A DNA stretch of 64,000 bases from Cerioporus squamosus (taxonomy: Eukaryota > Basidiomycota > Agaricomycetes > Polyporales > Polyporaceae), in contig JABYQS010000050.1 of assembly GCA_022592435.1 (NCBI GenBank), positions 158,159-222,158 of the forward strand, in the 5' to 3' direction. The notes beneath the pieces were generated by a model that was not told where the DNA came from, did not search any database, and saw only the letters and a list, made by a program, of their open reading frames with translations. Shown here piece by piece: positions 11,982 to 25,784 of the stretch (position 1 is the stretch's first letter; every line of letters starts with the position of its first letter). Both the position numbers and the translations under genes were made by a program.

Positions 11982-13186
11982 CTACTCCATGCTGCCGACG
12001 GGTTCATCTACACCTTGCTTTGCCAACGCCGCGTGCATCGCCTCAACTTCATCTTGTACCCTCTCGATAGACTTGAAGTACTTCACAGTCTTGACATGCA
12101 GCTCGGCAGTCGCGTCCTCGTCCACCACGATAAGTGCCCAAGGATGCAACTGAAGCGCGGAGAGCGTCCAGAGGTGGTTCACGCCCTCCTCAATCGCCTT
12201 CGAGAGCGCAAGGGCCTTGCGCTGGCCAGTCACGACGACGACGACCTCGCGCGACTCAAGGACGGTCGCGACACCGACTGTGAGCGCCATGCGTGGGACG
12301 GCCGCGATGTCGTTGTTGAAGAAGCGGGCGTTCGCGAGGATGGTATCGTACGCGAGCGTCTTGATGCGCGTGCGCGAGGCCAGGGAGGAACCTGTTGCAT
12401 GGTGTCAGCACGGGGAAGACTGGCGTAACACGGATCGCTGAGGAAGAAATCGAGGCGAGAGACTCACCGGGCTCGTTGAACGCGATGTGCCCGTCCTCGC
12501 CAATGCCACCGAGGAAGAGCTCAATGCCGCCATACTTCTTGATCTTCTCTTCGTACGCCTTGCACTCCTCGATCAGGTGGTTCGCGTTGCCGTTCAGGAT
12601 GTTCACTTGTGACGGGGGGATGTCGACTGCATGTGCGTGCGTTTGAAGGGCAAGGGAATACATGCCAAGGACTATAGTCAAGACATGGGACGCTGAGATC
12701 GGCTGGTTGGTAGTACGCACCATGCGAGAAGAACTCGCGAAACATGAAGGTGTGGTATGATTCGGGATGGTCTTCTGGGAGTCCGACGTACTCATCCATG
12801 TTGAAGGTCACGACATTTTTGAAGCTGCGTGAGTGCACCAAGCCGATGTAAGCCGCCCGAGGTCTCATCACTGCAGCAGCGGGTGGTTTACTCACGAGAG
12901 CTTGCCCTCCTTGACGAGCTTGATGAGGTGCTTGTACGTTGGGATGGGCGATGAACCCGTAGGGAGACCAAGCACGAACGGCTTCTCCGGCGTAGGCGCG
13001 AAGTCGTTTATCCTGCACTCTCAAACTCAGGAGGTGGCCAGACGCAAACGGGATTGTCGCGCACCGTTTCGCGATGTAGTTTCCGATGTACTCTCCGACC
13101 GCGGTCGCGTTGTCCCGGATGATCAGACCTGTCCATCGCCTTCAGCCATTACAACTTTGCCCAAGACAAGGGAGACGCGTACGCAT
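11982..13186 (-). CDS. NAG1: Glucosamine-6-phosphate deaminase/isomerase
   Basis: The enzyme converts glucosamine-6-phosphate to fructose-6-phosphate and ammonia, the last step that brings chitin-derived aminosugars into glycolysis. Reading leftward, a tiny first exon (ATG at 13186-13184) splices to [20 protein letters not shown]. Then come [19 protein letters not shown] (substrate-phosphate loop), [18 protein letters not shown] with the catalytic Asp, [10 protein letters not shown], and [15 protein letters not shown] with the second catalytic cluster. The C-terminal alpha/beta part has [18 protein letters not shown] and ends [10 protein letters not shown]. Several short introns separate these blocks. 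The length, about 290 residues, is normal for the family. It is convergent with RPS0. Confidence 0.95.
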
Positions 13187-13939
13187 GGCTAATCAAGTTC
13201 TATCGTCGGAGCGGAGAGAGCAGCTTGTAGGCTGAGGGTAGGGTGTTGGGAAGAGAGAAGAGAGTGGATTGCTCAGGGTGCCACAAGCGCAGACCTTAAA
13301 GGATACATCCTGCATGCGCCGATGGAGAAGCGTCGGGGCTGCCGACAGGGCGGCGTGCTCTGGAATCTAGAGGAACCATATGCCTGAGCAGCTTCTCGAG
13401 CCCGTTCTTGCCCATATCGATCTGCGCCAGCGTGCTCAATCTGCCAGGAAGCATGCTGCCCGGTCTCGCGCAGACAGCAACGTGCTGGTGCAGACCATGT
13501 GCGACCAGCAGAGACATCCAATCCAAGCTCGAGCTGCACGCCAGGTCTCGCCCAGCACGCGTCCAGTGCCCCTCCCACCAGCCTCGATCAGGTCCCGATC
13601 CTCTCGGTCCGATGGCCCGCAAGCCTCCAGCCACCTCCTTCAGTGCGCTACCGCGGGATGTTGATGAGATTGCATAAGTACTGTACAATGACATATGATA
13701 TGATGAGTGGCAGGGGTAGTGGACGAGTAGGTATATAACGTTATGATATCCGGAACAACAGCTGTCGAGAGTCTACAGCAGGAGGTGAACAGCGTCAAGG
13801 ATGCGTCGCAGGGATCGATGGCCATAACAGCGTGAGGGTGTCCAGGACCAAAGCATACTCGTAGCAAATGCGGGCACGCCTTATACGTGCGCATGGGGCA
13901 TGCAAGGGTCCTCCAAAGTTCGTAAAGAGTCTCGTCCAA
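13187..13939. other. Intergenic stretch between NAG1 and the NIMA kinase
   Basis: It holds overlapping open frames of up to 132 codons on both strands around 13300-13690, but none resembles a known protein. It probably contains the promoter of NAG1 and the 3' flank of the kinase. Confidence 0.5.
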
Positions 13940-16800
13940 TCATGACGCGCGTGCCGCCAGCGCCTTACGCGCCTCCTCGTTTGCTTTCTGCGCCTTTGCG
14001 ATCGACGACCGAACCGCTGCGGACATCCCATTGCTGGATGCACTCCCCGAAGGTGCCGCTGAAGACGACGGGCGGGCGTTGGCCTTCGCGGCGTTCACAA
14101 CGGCCATAGCGCGTAACGTTGAGCCGCTCTTCCTAGGGGCCTTCGATGACGCTGACTTGGCCGTAGACTTCGCGCGGTCTTCGACCTTCTTGACGAACGG
14201 ACTGGGCAGGTTCTCGACGTCATTGAGGTCGTACTGCGGCTCTGGCGCCTGTGCGAGAGCAGCGATCGTAGCACTAGCTGAACCAGATGGAGCAGCAGAT
14301 GTCGACGGCACTGCCGATGTCGACGCCGCTCGAGTCATCTTCGTGCGGGTGGAGCCAGACGAGGATGACGCCGCGTTCTCAGTGGCTATCGACGCGGAAC
14401 GGTAAGCCGCGGAGGTGGAGGATGCGCGGATAGATGGGCGGCGCAGCCTCGTCGGCCGGATGGCAGGGGCGTTGTCGGTACTCGTCCTGCCGTTCAATGT
14501 CGCCTGCGTCGGTGTGGTCTCGCCGTCCGGGCTCCGTCTGTCCTTCTCTCTCCGCAACGATGCACGCGGCCTGGTGTCGGTTTCGTATCCGTCCTCGCTC
14601 AGCTCTCCGTCGCTGTCCCCACTCTCGTCCTCCCCATCGAAGTCGAATATCTTCGCGAAGTTGAGCCCCACCTTCGGCGTGTCCACGAAGAGCTTCGCCA
14701 GCTCTGCAGGCGTTGGGGTCGCAACAGGCTCTCCAGTCGTAGTGAGGATGACACCTTTCATGGCTGAGGGTGGCTCCAACTCGTCCAAGAGGTTCGCCGA
14801 CTTGGTAGGCAGGGGCGTCTGGAAGACAGGCAGCTTCGCAGGTGCCCGTGGCGCAGCCTTGATATGCTCCGGCGAGTCTGCGAGACGGCTCAAGGGTGCC
14901 ATGATGTTCTTGACCTCCTCGAGTGGGTTCTTCGATCGTGTCCTCCTCTCGCCGGCGGGGGCCTCGAGAGCCTTCATCTTCGCCTCGAGCTCGCACTTGA
15001 CGTTTTCAAGCCTCTCCCGTTCCTGTTCGAGCTCGTTGGCCTGCTGCTGCACCCACTCCATACGCTCGTCCACAGCCCGCGCCATGGCCTCGCGTGTCTG
15101 GCGCTCCCACTCCGCCCACATTCGCGCCACATCTTCCTCTCGACGGCGAACGGCCTCCATGATCTCCTCTTCGCGGCGGGCCATGCGGAGGGCAACCTCG
15201 GCCTCCTTCTTGACTACCATGGCACGGAGCTCCTCGTCTCGCCGGGCGATAGCCTCGCGAACGTGTTGTTGTACTGTTGACTGCGCCTCGGCCATAAGAC
15301 CGCGGAGGGCAGTAAGTTCTTCGTCCTTCTGCGTGACGAGAAGAGCCATCTTCGCTTCGCGGTCGCAAAGGGCGGCTTCTCGTGCTACGAGGTCGCGCTC
15401 CTTCGACAACAGAGTGGTCTTATGCGCCTTGACAGTGTTGAGCCTACCGCCTACGTGTCAGCTCATCGGAAATGGGGGTAATCTCAACTACCTACATCTT
15501 CTGTGTCTCGAAGACCTTGAGTGCCAAGTCAATCTTCTCGTGTTGCAGTAGTTGGGTGGCAGAGGGTCGCATTGCGGGCTGACATAACCTCAGCACCATA
15601 CGGACATAGGGACATGCGGATACTCACGTTGAGGTTGAGCATGGATTTGATCACAGTGGTCAAAGCGGGGCTGTAGCCCTTCGGTAGTGGTGGTACCCGG
15701 CCGTTCCTGCATGCATTGTGAGCCAAGTTGCCCCAACCAACTTGGCTGAGAGTGCATACCGAATGAGGATGCTCAACTCCGCATGTGTCTTCGCTTCGTG
15801 GAATGGAGGCTTGAGGGCGCACAACTCATAAATTAGGCATCCTAATGACCAGATGTCTGACTTCGAATCGTAGGCCTTCTCTTGCATGAGCTCCGGGGAC
15901 ATGTAATATGGCGTCTGACGAAGAGCTGTCAAACACTAGACCGAGTCGGGATATATGGGAGGAATGTACCCCGACGTATGTGTTGGCGAAACTCGCCTGA
16001 GCGAGAGCCTTGGAAAGACCGAAGTCACCGAGTTTGACGTTGTTGCTCTCGTCGAGGAATACTACGTATCGGATATGTTAGGCTTGAGCTGGCAACGCAC
16101 GGGATACAGAGGCAGTTTGGATGCAAATTCGCCATGTGGTAGGGACGGGCGAGCTCGGTCATGGCGAACGGAGGACGTACCGTTATCGGGCTTCAAGTCT
16201 CGATGAAGAATCTGCGGCCTCCTCTCTTTTCCTTCGCCGTCAGCGGTCCCGACACTGCTTGTCCTCCCGTGACTACTGTTAGGGTGATGACAGTAGTTGA
16301 GAGCAAGAAGGATCTGCATGAAGTAGTTCCAGATGGTGTCTTCTGGGATGAGTCGGTTGTGTCGCAGGGCCTGCTTGATGATGGACGACAGGTCGCCGCC
16401 CCCACAGTACTCCATGAGGATGTAGAGAATGCCTGCATCACGGTCAACGTGTCGATCGTGATAGCGCACGATGTGTTCGTGGTGAAGGTCCTTGAGGATG
16501 TTGCTTGAGGGAGGGACGTGCGTAGAGTCGGTGGGGTGGTTTCGCTGCACGATGATGAGACACTCACACTTCAGCGACGATCTGCTTGCGGTCGCGTTCT
16601 GTCATGCGCTCAAAGTTGAGCTCCTTGCGTGCGAAGACCTACCGGCCGCCAGGCTGTCAGAACACCCTGTGGACCGCTCTCCGGTGCTGAATTTGAGGAC
16701 TCACGAGACCATCGGTCTTCCGGCGAACCTTGCGAATGATGCCGAACGAGCCATTCCCAATGATGTCAAGAGAGTCGTAGAGGTCGAGCGGAGAAGCCAT
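13940..16800 (-). CDS. nimA: NIMA-family (NEK) mitotic protein kinase with long coiled-coil tail
   Basis: This is a serine/threonine kinase predicted to promote mitotic entry. The start codon is at 16800-16798 ([20 protein letters not shown], glycine loop). The [19 protein letters not shown] segment contains the alphaC/beta4 region. A short insertion before the catalytic loop (about 16210-16275) leads to [10 protein letters not shown], as in other fungal NIMA kinases. [12 protein letters not shown] and [12 protein letters not shown] (activation segment and APE-like site) follow at about 15890-16045. The kinase domain ends near 15600. The single large exon 13940-15409 encodes a long Glu/Arg-rich coiled coil and then a Ser/Ala-rich, probably disordered tail of about 330 residues with charged patches, ending RKALAARAS. 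About seven introns lie in the kinase part. The order kinase then coiled coil then tail matches NIMA/Fin1/Kin3. Confidence 0.92.
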
Positions 16801-19212
16801 TGCGGCCGAAGTTCGGGAGGGGGAGGGGAGGGTTAACGTCGATGAGGAGAAGCTGCTCAGCCAGCCTCGCATTCATTTCGAACCAGGCGCCTATCCCACG
16901 CGTCACTTAGCGCCGGGCGGGAGTCGGAGTCACGTGAGCGCGTCTCAAGCACGGTCGTGTCGCGCGACAAGATTTCTGGAGTCGCTGCGCAACAAGGTGA
17001 GGCATACGAGCACAGAGGACTTCTTATACAATTGCGCTAGCGCATCGGTCACTGTGCCATCAACTAACCGGGCATATACTGTGAGTAAACTTCGTATAGC
17101 GAGAATTGTCCAAGTGTACGATTGATGCCATGTCAACGTCTTTCTTGTGCTCATACCGACACTTACAGGTCTAGCTCGATGAACAACCCGCAAAGCGACG
17201 GCCAGGTGTCGTGTAGAGCAGAAGAGCCCCAGGGGCGCCGTAAACCTAGAATATTGCCCAGCTTGATCGTTGTCCCCGATACCGTGTAGCTGACAGTCGT
17301 AAAATGGACATCACGCTGCATCGGATCGCAATGGGATGTCGACATCCCTCTCACCGGCCAGCGAGAAAAAGTGTTGTAGAAAGGCGTACCACCATTGCGA
17401 CTCTGGGTATCGACTCCCGATAGCGTTCCCATTCTGCCGAAGCTACGAAGGCTCTCTTATGCTGGCATTCTCCGTCAAGACACTGTTGAGAGAGTATTTC
17501 AGGCCAGCTAGGAGTTGGCAGGGGTTCTATATGGTGCAACTTCGGTGCAGTAAAGGACCCAAGTTGAGTAACCTCTTGAGGCTTGCATTTACGACGTTAA
17601 CTGCCTAGCGAGAATCCGTATATTGTACGCCTCTTGGTCAGCTGAAACTTCGCCTGCTTGCAAACTTTGACATTGTGCGATCAATGAACGTTGAACAATG
17701 AGTTGCACGTAGGACGCCATACCTCTGATCCCCATCCTATCCGGCGTTCACTACGCAGTACGTGCGCGCATATAACCCTCCAGGCCCTGACCTTGCCATT
17801 ACATATCTCATCTTGCTCGTCTGTCAAGCGATACGCTTGCACAGCGAGTTTCCATGGAACCATCGTGCTACAATGTCAAGCTGATTCTGGGCTAAGCTGA
17901 GCGCGGAGGATCGTGCATCATGTCGGGCATGGTACCACCGACGCGACCTCATCGGTCCTTGGGCTGGAGGGCTGTCAACTGGGGCAAGTGACAAGTATCT
18001 GTTCAACAAGACTTGACCAACATTGAACGTTGGTGCGTTGTGCATCTGAGACATCAATGTTCCATTGACAATCACCCCTGCGTTCACATCGGTGTGTCGC
18101 ACGTTCCGTTTGCCCGTGCATGCGTCGGATCGCAGGGTGGAAGTCAACTCCCAGAAGTGATCTGGAAGTGGAAGTGGACGTGTCACTGCTTGCTCCGTGG
18201 CTGCGTGCAGTGCGTGCCGGCTGCGTATCTAGTGCACTCAGTGACTCACCGCCATGAGTACTGGCAATGCTTCGGACAAGCGAACATCCTTCCACGATCG
18301 CTAGGCGGAACATGTTGCATGTATGATTGACAGGGTCATGGAGAACATAACGGAAGCTGTCAATAAGCCAACACATCCAAGGCTTGAGTAGTATTGACCA
18401 GCCGATCCGAATGATCCTGAACTATACATGACTCCGGTGAACTGGGGAACCCGTGAGCAGACGGAAGGGACGTCAGATAGTTATGTATCCCTGTTTAAGA
18501 CGACCGCATAACGAGAATAAGTGCCTTCAGGGTCGTTCAGGCGGTTCAATTGGTTGCATTGACATGGATACAGGAATCAAGCCTCAAGCAACCACGTATA
18601 CCCAGCTCGCAGTCCGGGTGAACCCAGGATGGTAGCCAGCCGTGTCTGGAGACTGGGAGAATGTGGGGAGAATACCGGCCGGGAGCATGATTCACATGAG
18701 TGAGCGTACCTCAATTTCTCGGCAATGAAGTCCGCCAGTGCCATAGCCGCAGAATTTCAACGTTCGCGATCACCCGCATTGACAAGCCTCCGCGAACAGC
18801 AAGTACAGATGCCAGGCGGTGCTCGAAGAAATCTCATCGACTGCGGAGTCTGAGGTCGCAGGAGTGTTGTGTGGTAGGAACAAAGATGCGCTGCGAGTGG
18901 GCGGCGGCCTGCCTTGGTTACAAGGCGGTTGTCTGGGAGCGTTGTAGGATGGCTGGTGTCAAGGACAGAAGAAGGCTTGTGGGAGATCGTACAACACGCC
19001 CCCCGACACGGACACACTCTCCGTCCATTACGTAATGTCGTAATTGACCCATAACAGGCAGAAAACCGCCACCGATCAGACTGAAGGCGCGAAGCTCGAG
19101 CGCGAGGCGGTCTCTCCAGTCTTCTCTCCGTCCTCCGTTCTTCCTGTCTCTCTGCTGCGCATCGTCGCCCTCCAGCTCGAGCGGCGGCCAGACGTCGGCG
19201 ACCACCCCGCCC
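16801..19212. other. Gene-poor stretch of about 2.4 kb
   Basis: I find no recognisable protein or RNA gene. Open frames are short and lack family resemblance. The right end (about 19040-19212) is Ser/Pro-coding in the adenylate cyclase frame and may be an earlier part of that gene. Confidence 0.5.
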
Positions 19213-22200
19213 ATGCCCACCACGGTCTCCCCGACTTCCTCCCGAACGTCTCGTCCTATGCACAGGCCGTACGACATGCAGGCGGAGACAGCGGCCTACC
19301 AGAACTATCCCACCGCCATCCGTATCTCGAGGGATCTCTCGAACACGATATCGCCGGAGCTGATTGACCATGACTCTCTTTCGTCGCTCACTCTCGCGGA
19401 GGACTCGAACCTGGCGGAGATTGCACCATGGGCAACGCCGAACAATGGCTCGGAACCGGTGAGTTTGTCCACCTGCGCCCTTCGTTTCTTCTGGAGGGCT
19501 TCAGATGCCCCTGCAAAGTTGCGTCAGGCTGCTCCGACTGCCAAGCGCATGGGCACTCCGATACCACCACCCGGACATTGTCCCGTTGTTGCTGTCGGGT
19601 CGAGTGACATTGTACGGCAAGGGCGGCACATTCTGCGTAAACGTCTTGCTCGTCGCTTCTTGATGGATGTGTCCGTGCCAGATTGCGTTTGTGTCGGACG
19701 AGATTAGTTCTGTTGCAGTCGTGGTATGGCGTTGTGTATGCATCCGAGCGTACATGGACACCTCGCGTTCGCTACAGCTCGACGATGAGCCGACAGCAGA
19801 GAAGGGTCTTTACCCGCTTCCGAGACAAGGCATAGCCTGCAGTAGACGGTACGTCTGCCTCGGACGCAGGGATACTCCGTCCCTTCAAATTCATTATATT
19901 ACCTTGAGGGGCAAGGAGGGGTTTGCAATAAGAGATACCGCACTCCCCACCCTCATGGTCACGCCAGGGATGCTGTCCCAGCTGGCTCTACTGGGGCCCG
20001 TACAGAGCGACGGAAAGGCTCGCGTGGAAACCCGGCTTCAGACTCGGCTAGCCGCTTCACTAGCTCCTCCTGTTGTTCCTTCTCATCTCTACAATTCGGT
20101 CTAACCTGTCGCTTCACTAGCCAACTCCACCTCCGAAGTTGTCCGCGCACCGGTTCGGCTTCCCTCACAAACCTTCCTTCTCGTCCTTCACCCTACCTCG
20201 ACACGCCAGTACGTCGAGCATCAGCGTCTCTACCACGTCCACCGCTCGCCCCTCGGAATCATACAGCACTCACTCAAACGAGTCTGTCCGATCCTCCGAC
20301 GCCCGCAAGAAACCGTCGCTGAATCCGCTGAATTTCATGAAGAAGCGGTCGCGGAGCCGTCTACGCTCAGAGCCCCTTCCCACCGAGCCTCCTCCCCCAC
20401 TGCCCTCGCCCGCTGCTCCTGATCTCTCCTTCCACCCTACGCCAACGACACCACCAGGCTCGATATCCTCCCGCAAAGACCGACCCCGCAAGGGGAAGAA
20501 GCTGCCCTACGTTTCTCCACCGCCGCTCCCGCCTAAGGAGTCCCTGTATACACTGGACACAAACCTAAACGAGATGGATGGGATAGTTGACATGTCCGTC
20601 CTGCCTACCACCAACGTCGACAGCAGCTCCCCGGGCAGTGGGTTCGAGTCCTCGTACCACTCGAGCTCAGACGTTTCCTCCATGCAATTCGGGTCCACGA
20701 GTACTTCGCATCACAGCATATTCAGCAACCCGTTCTTGCCGTCAAGCCAGTCAAGTCAGTCGAAGCGACTCGCTCCCGGGCAGGTTGTCTTCGATGGCCG
20801 GAAGATATCCCCCAAGGCCCGTCCACCGGGCGTAATTCAAAATGCTCTGGACGCCGACTCCCCCTCGTGGACTGCGCCGGAAAGTTGGGCGGTGGAGAAA
20901 GAGGGCGAAGACGCGGCAGCGGCATATTCTTCGTCTGACGAGAGCGCGCGAGGCAAAGCCGGGAGGAAACGGAGAAAGCGGCCTCCAGGTGGCAAGCTGC
21001 TGTACAAGGTCCGGATATACCGCGCGAACAACTCGTACCACGTCGTCTCGTGCGACCTGAACGTGACAGTCGCGCAGTTGACGCCGCAGCTGAACAAGAA
21101 GCTGTTGCTTGATCCGGGCGTAGAGCCGCATCGCCTTCATCTGAAGGAACGGGGGCGAGGTACGAGGTTCTGCGCAGTGTATACTGAGTAACATCTGACC
21201 AGCTGTCGTATAGAGCGAGTTCTCGCACCAACTGAGAAGCCCGCGGATATCGTCCGACGGCGACTGGAGCAAGCAGGCTACGATGTGGCAGACGGATTGG
21301 ACCTGTTAGGCGCGGACGACATACAATTCCTACTCAAATTCGTCTACAAAAGCAACGTGCTCGGACCTCCGGTAAGTCCCTCCCAATAGCTGCAAGGGTG
21401 GTTTGCTGATTGGTTTGTTAGGAGGAAGAGATGCAGTTTGACACGTTCGACCTCATCGACCTGACCTCTCGCAGTCTGAAGGCCGTGCCAGTTGCACTGT
21501 ACGGGCACGCGGAAGCCATCGTCTCGCTGAACCTGTCCCGCAACCCTATGCTCGAGATCCCTCTCGACTTCATCCAGTCTTGCACGACTCTTCGCGAGCT
21601 ACGGTTATCCCACATGGCCCTCAAGAAGGTGCCCCAAAGCGTGCGCCACTGCCGTACGCTGCAGTGGTTGGACCTGTCGTGCAACCGAATAGCGGATCTC
21701 GAGGACGCGGGGCTGGATCGAATACCGCAGCTGCGGCACCTGAAGCTGCAGAACAACCGAATGGAGAACCTTCCCATCTACTTCGCTCACCTGCGAGAGC
21801 TGCGCGATCTCAACATTTCAAACAACAAGTTCAAGCGTATCGTGCCGGTAGTCTGCGAGATCACTTCCCTGGTCGACCTCGATGCCTCATTCAATTCCAT
21901 CTCGGAACTCCCCGAGGAACTTGGGCAACTCACCGAGCTTGACACCCTGACCATAGTCGGGAACGAGGTGTCGAAAATTCCTGAGCAGTGCGCCAACCTG
22001 AAGAATCTCCGGGTGCTTGATTGCAGGCGGAATCACATCACGGATATATCTGTGGTGTGCAGGCTCCCCAAGATCGAGCAGCTGCTAGCCGATCACAACT
22101 CCATGCACGCCCTTGACGTCTCGTTTGGACCAGCGCTGAAGCAGCTGGACGCGTCGCACAACGACATCACCCAGCTCAACCTTGTCCCTGGCCCACTCGG

Positions 22201-25200
22201 AGTCCTCCATGCGCTGACAACGCTCAACCTATCCCACGCAAAGCTCTCGACTCTGGACGATCAGGCGCTCGCGCAGCTCACCGCCCTCGAGGTGCTCTAC
22301 ATCGACCATAACTCCATCCGTTCCCTGCCAGAAAGCCTGGGCGGTCTCAGTCGCCTCAAGCACCTCTCGTGCTCGAACAACCACCTATTTACACTACCGA
22401 GTAGTATCGGGCGTCTGCAATGGTTGGAGACACTGGAGGCACACAACAACGATCTCTCCGAACTCCCCATGAGCCTGTGGAACTGCTCCTCGCTGCAGGT
22501 GATCAACGTCACTTCGAACGTGATCAGTACGTGGAACCTTCCTCCGGGCTCAATCGACCTGGAGGTAGCGGTCCTACATGCCTGGGGCAGCACGGTCAGC
22601 CTGCTTTCGGATAGGAAGGCGTCGAATGGCTCCATCGCATCTGGAACCACTCTCCCCGCCCTTGCGTCGTCCCTCGAGAAGCTGTACGTCGGCGAGAACA
22701 GCCTGACCGCGGACAGCTTGCATCCTCTTGCCCTCCTGAAGGAGCTGCGAGTGCTGAACCTCTCGTTCAACAACATCCAGCAGCTCCCAAGTAGCTTCTT
22801 CCGGAACCTCACCCAGCTCCGCGAGCTCTACCTGAGCGGGAATACCATCTCCGCGATCCCGACGGAGAACTTGCAGCACATGACAAAGCTGGAGGTGCTT
22901 TTCTTGAACGGCAACAAGTTGCAGACGCTGCCGCGGGAGATCAGCAAGTTGACGAACCTGTCGGTCATGGATGTCGGGAGCAACGTGTTGAAGTACAATA
23001 TCAACAATTGGGAGTTCGATTGGAATTGGTGAGTCGCTCGTGCAGACTAGACGCGGATTGTGTTGCTGACATGACTCCTCAGGAACTTCAACACGAACCT
23101 GCGGTACCTCAACCTGTCGGGGAACAAGCGGTTGGAGATCAAGCCGGACATGAACCACCGACAGTCACGGAACCAGCAGCAGCTCTCGGACTTCGCCAGC
23201 CTCACGCAGCTACGCATCCTCGGCCTCATGGACGTGACGATCGGCATGCAGACAAACATTCCCGACGAGAGCGAGGACCGTCGCGTTCGTACCTCCATGG
23301 CAGAGGTGAATGGGATGGCGTACGGGATCGCCGACACCCTCGGGATGACGGAGCACCTCACGATGATCGATCTCGTCCAGCCGCACTTCCGGGGGATGCA
23401 CAACGAGGCGATCTTTGCTATGTTCGGCCGCGCGTCGCACATCGCGAGCAACAACAAGCTCACGAAGTTCCTCCACGACAACTTCTTGCGCGTCTTCACG
23501 GAGGAAATTGACAAGCTCCAGCCGAAGGAGCGCGTCGATGACGCGATGCGGCGATCGTTTCTGAAGCTCAACAAGCTGCTTCACGACCACCTCTACTCGA
23601 CGTCTGGTCGGAAGATGTCGCACGTCAGCGCTTCAGCTCCTCAGACTATCCATGACAAGGTCGGAGCGTCAGGAATCGTCCTGTACCTGGTGGAGCGCAC
23701 CCTATTCGTCGCGAACGCAGGCAATGCACTCGCCGTCGTCTCCAACCAGGGCATCGCGAAGCTGGTCTCTAGGAAGCACGATCCTTTCGACCGGCAGGAG
23801 ACTGCGCGGATACGTGCCGCGGAAGGCTGGGTCTCCCCTAAAGGTACCGTGAACGACGAGATCGACGTCTCACGGTCGTTCGGCTTCTACTACCTCCTTC
23901 CCGTTGTCAACCCACGGCCCGATGTCTACACCTACCAGCTCTCCGAGACGGACGAGTTCGTCATCGTCGGCAACCGCGGGCTGTGGGACTACGTGTCGTA
24001 CCAGACCGCGGTCGACATCGCACGCAAGGAGCGTGACCCCATGATTGCTGCCCAGAAACTCCGCGATTTCGCGATCTGCTACGGGGCCGAGGGGACCACG
24101 ATGATCATGGTCATCAAGGTGTCCGACCTTTTCAACCGCGGACTCCCACGAGACCTTCAGCTCAGCCCAGAGCCCGTCATCCCCGAGGAGGTCATCCAAA
24201 GTCTCGCGAAGCGCAAGCGCAACCAGATCATCAACCGAGATATCTCGCGTCTGGACGACGAGGTGTCGCCACCTACTGGACACGTTGCTTTGGTGTTCAC
24301 AGACATCCGGAACTCGACGCATCTCTGGGAAGTCAACCCCGGAATGCAGTCTGCCATGGTCCTGCACAACAACTTGCTCCGTCGCCTTCTTCGCTTCTGC
24401 GGTGGTTACGAGGTCAAGACAGAAGGCGACGCCTTCATGTGCTCCTTCCCTACGACGCTTGCAGCGTTGTGGTGGTGCATGAGCGTCCAAACCCAGCTCC
24501 TTAGTCTTCCCTGGCCTCTCGAGCTCCTAGAGTGCGAAGATGGCAAGGAGATCCTCGATCCAGAAGGTCGCATAATCGCCCGTGGTCTCTCCCTGCGTAT
24601 GGGTATCCACTGTGGTCAACCCGTGTGCGAACCCGACCCGGTCACTGGTCGTATGGATTACTTCGGACCCATGGTCAACCGCGCCGCACGAGTCAACGCC
24701 GTCGCGGCCGGTGGGCAGATTATGTGCAGTGCGGACGTTATCAAGGAGATCAACGCCCGCATCCTCGATGTGGGCCCAGAAACCGAGCACTCCTACCTCC
24801 AGCCCCAGAATGCCATCGACGCTATCCGCCGGTTGGGCGTGAAGATTTTCCCAGTTGGCGAAGTTAAGCTGAAGGGCCTCGAAGTGCCGGAGATGCTGTC
24901 CATCCTCTACCCTTCCGAGCTTGCTGGCCGACAGAACCTTGAGGCCTTCGAGACCGCACCAACGGCTTCAGGGTCCCGCGTGCAGTTCAGTGTGGAGCAG
25001 ATGCGGGAGCTCGGCCTTCTGTGTGTTCGGCTCGAGACCCTGGCGAACTCCCGCGTTTTCCGCCCTCTTCCCACGCGCAAGGGCAGCATTGCGTCGATCA
25101 CCGGACAGCAGACCAGCCCAGATCCCGCTTCCGAGTCCTCGTTGGTTGTGTCCGACGACCCGAGCCTCTATCTTCCCGTGATGGACGAGACGTCATCAGA

Positions 25201-25363
25201 TGCGCATCTCACGACGGTCCTCCACTCGCTCTCGCTCCGCATCGACAACGCACTGACCAAGCTGGCGTTCATGCAAATGACAAGCATCGAGACCAAGACT
25301 GGCATGCCCGACCTCGGTCTCCGCGAAAAGATATTCGAGCTTTGTCGACCCATCCCATTGTGA
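19213..25363 (+). CDS. CYR1: Adenylate cyclase (RA - leucine-rich repeats - PP2C-like - cyclase)
   Basis: This large membrane-associated fungal adenylate cyclase makes cAMP for the PKA pathway. A Ser/Pro-rich N-terminal part (exons around 19213-19455 and from 20121) is followed by a Ras-associating-like domain (about 20990-21370, LLYKVRIYRANNSYHVV). More than 15 leucine-rich repeats follow (21430-23150, e.g. LRELRLSHMALKKVP, LTTLNLSHAKLSTL). Next is a PP2C-like domain (about 23260-24120, with GASGIVLYLVERTLFVANAG) and the class III cyclase domain from about 24288, with the metal-binding FTDIRNSTHLWE and DYFGPMVNRAARVNA. A C-terminal helical tail ends at 25363. Domain order is exactly that of yeast Cyr1 and Ustilago Uac1. 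The 5' end is uncertain. Exon two must begin at 20121, because a stop lies immediately before it and a good branch site (CTAAC) and acceptor are present. The exon before it is either 665 nt upstream or unseen. Confidence 0.93.
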
Positions 25364-25784
25364 CCGCGATCCTCCGCTGCGCTGCGCTGTCTACAGTTTT
25401 TTTCGGACCATAGCCTTTAACTTATTACATCCTGTCTTCGTCGGCATCTATGATGTCATTCATGTTTGCTATTCAACCGCTAGACCACTCGTATCCGTGT
25501 ATACCCTTGTAGTATCCGCAGATCCGTCACACGCATCGCATCGCACTGTACAGTACTGTAAGATGATATCATTATTCGCTCGTATCCTTGCAGACACCAG
25601 TCTAGTCCCAAACGAACGCAACATAGTGAAAGCAATTCCAGATGGTATGATACGCGTAAATGCAACGTTAGTATACGTGGGAGGATGTGGAAGGAAAACA
25701 TATCAGTCATCACTGCCACCCCGACCACCGGAAGTGCGTAGCCTCCGAAGCTAGAACGTCAATCCAATCTCGACAACACCTGGT
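25364..25784. other. Convergent 3' flanks of adenylate cyclase and acyltransferase
   Basis: A short A/T-richer spacer between convergent genes. No gene is seen. Confidence 0.6.

Noticed and set aside
13296..13694. Minus-strand open frame between NAG1 and the kinase
   Set aside because: Overlaps similar-sized frames on the plus strand, has no recognisable domain or conserved splice sites.
18757..19371. Minus-strand 204-codon frame opposite the adenylate cyclase 5' end
   Set aside because: Arg/Gly-rich antisense shadow of a Ser/Pro-rich coding region.
22297..23158. Minus-strand frames opposite the leucine-rich repeats
   Set aside because: Antisense shadows of the repeat region, since Leu/Asn-rich repeats leave the opposite strand open.
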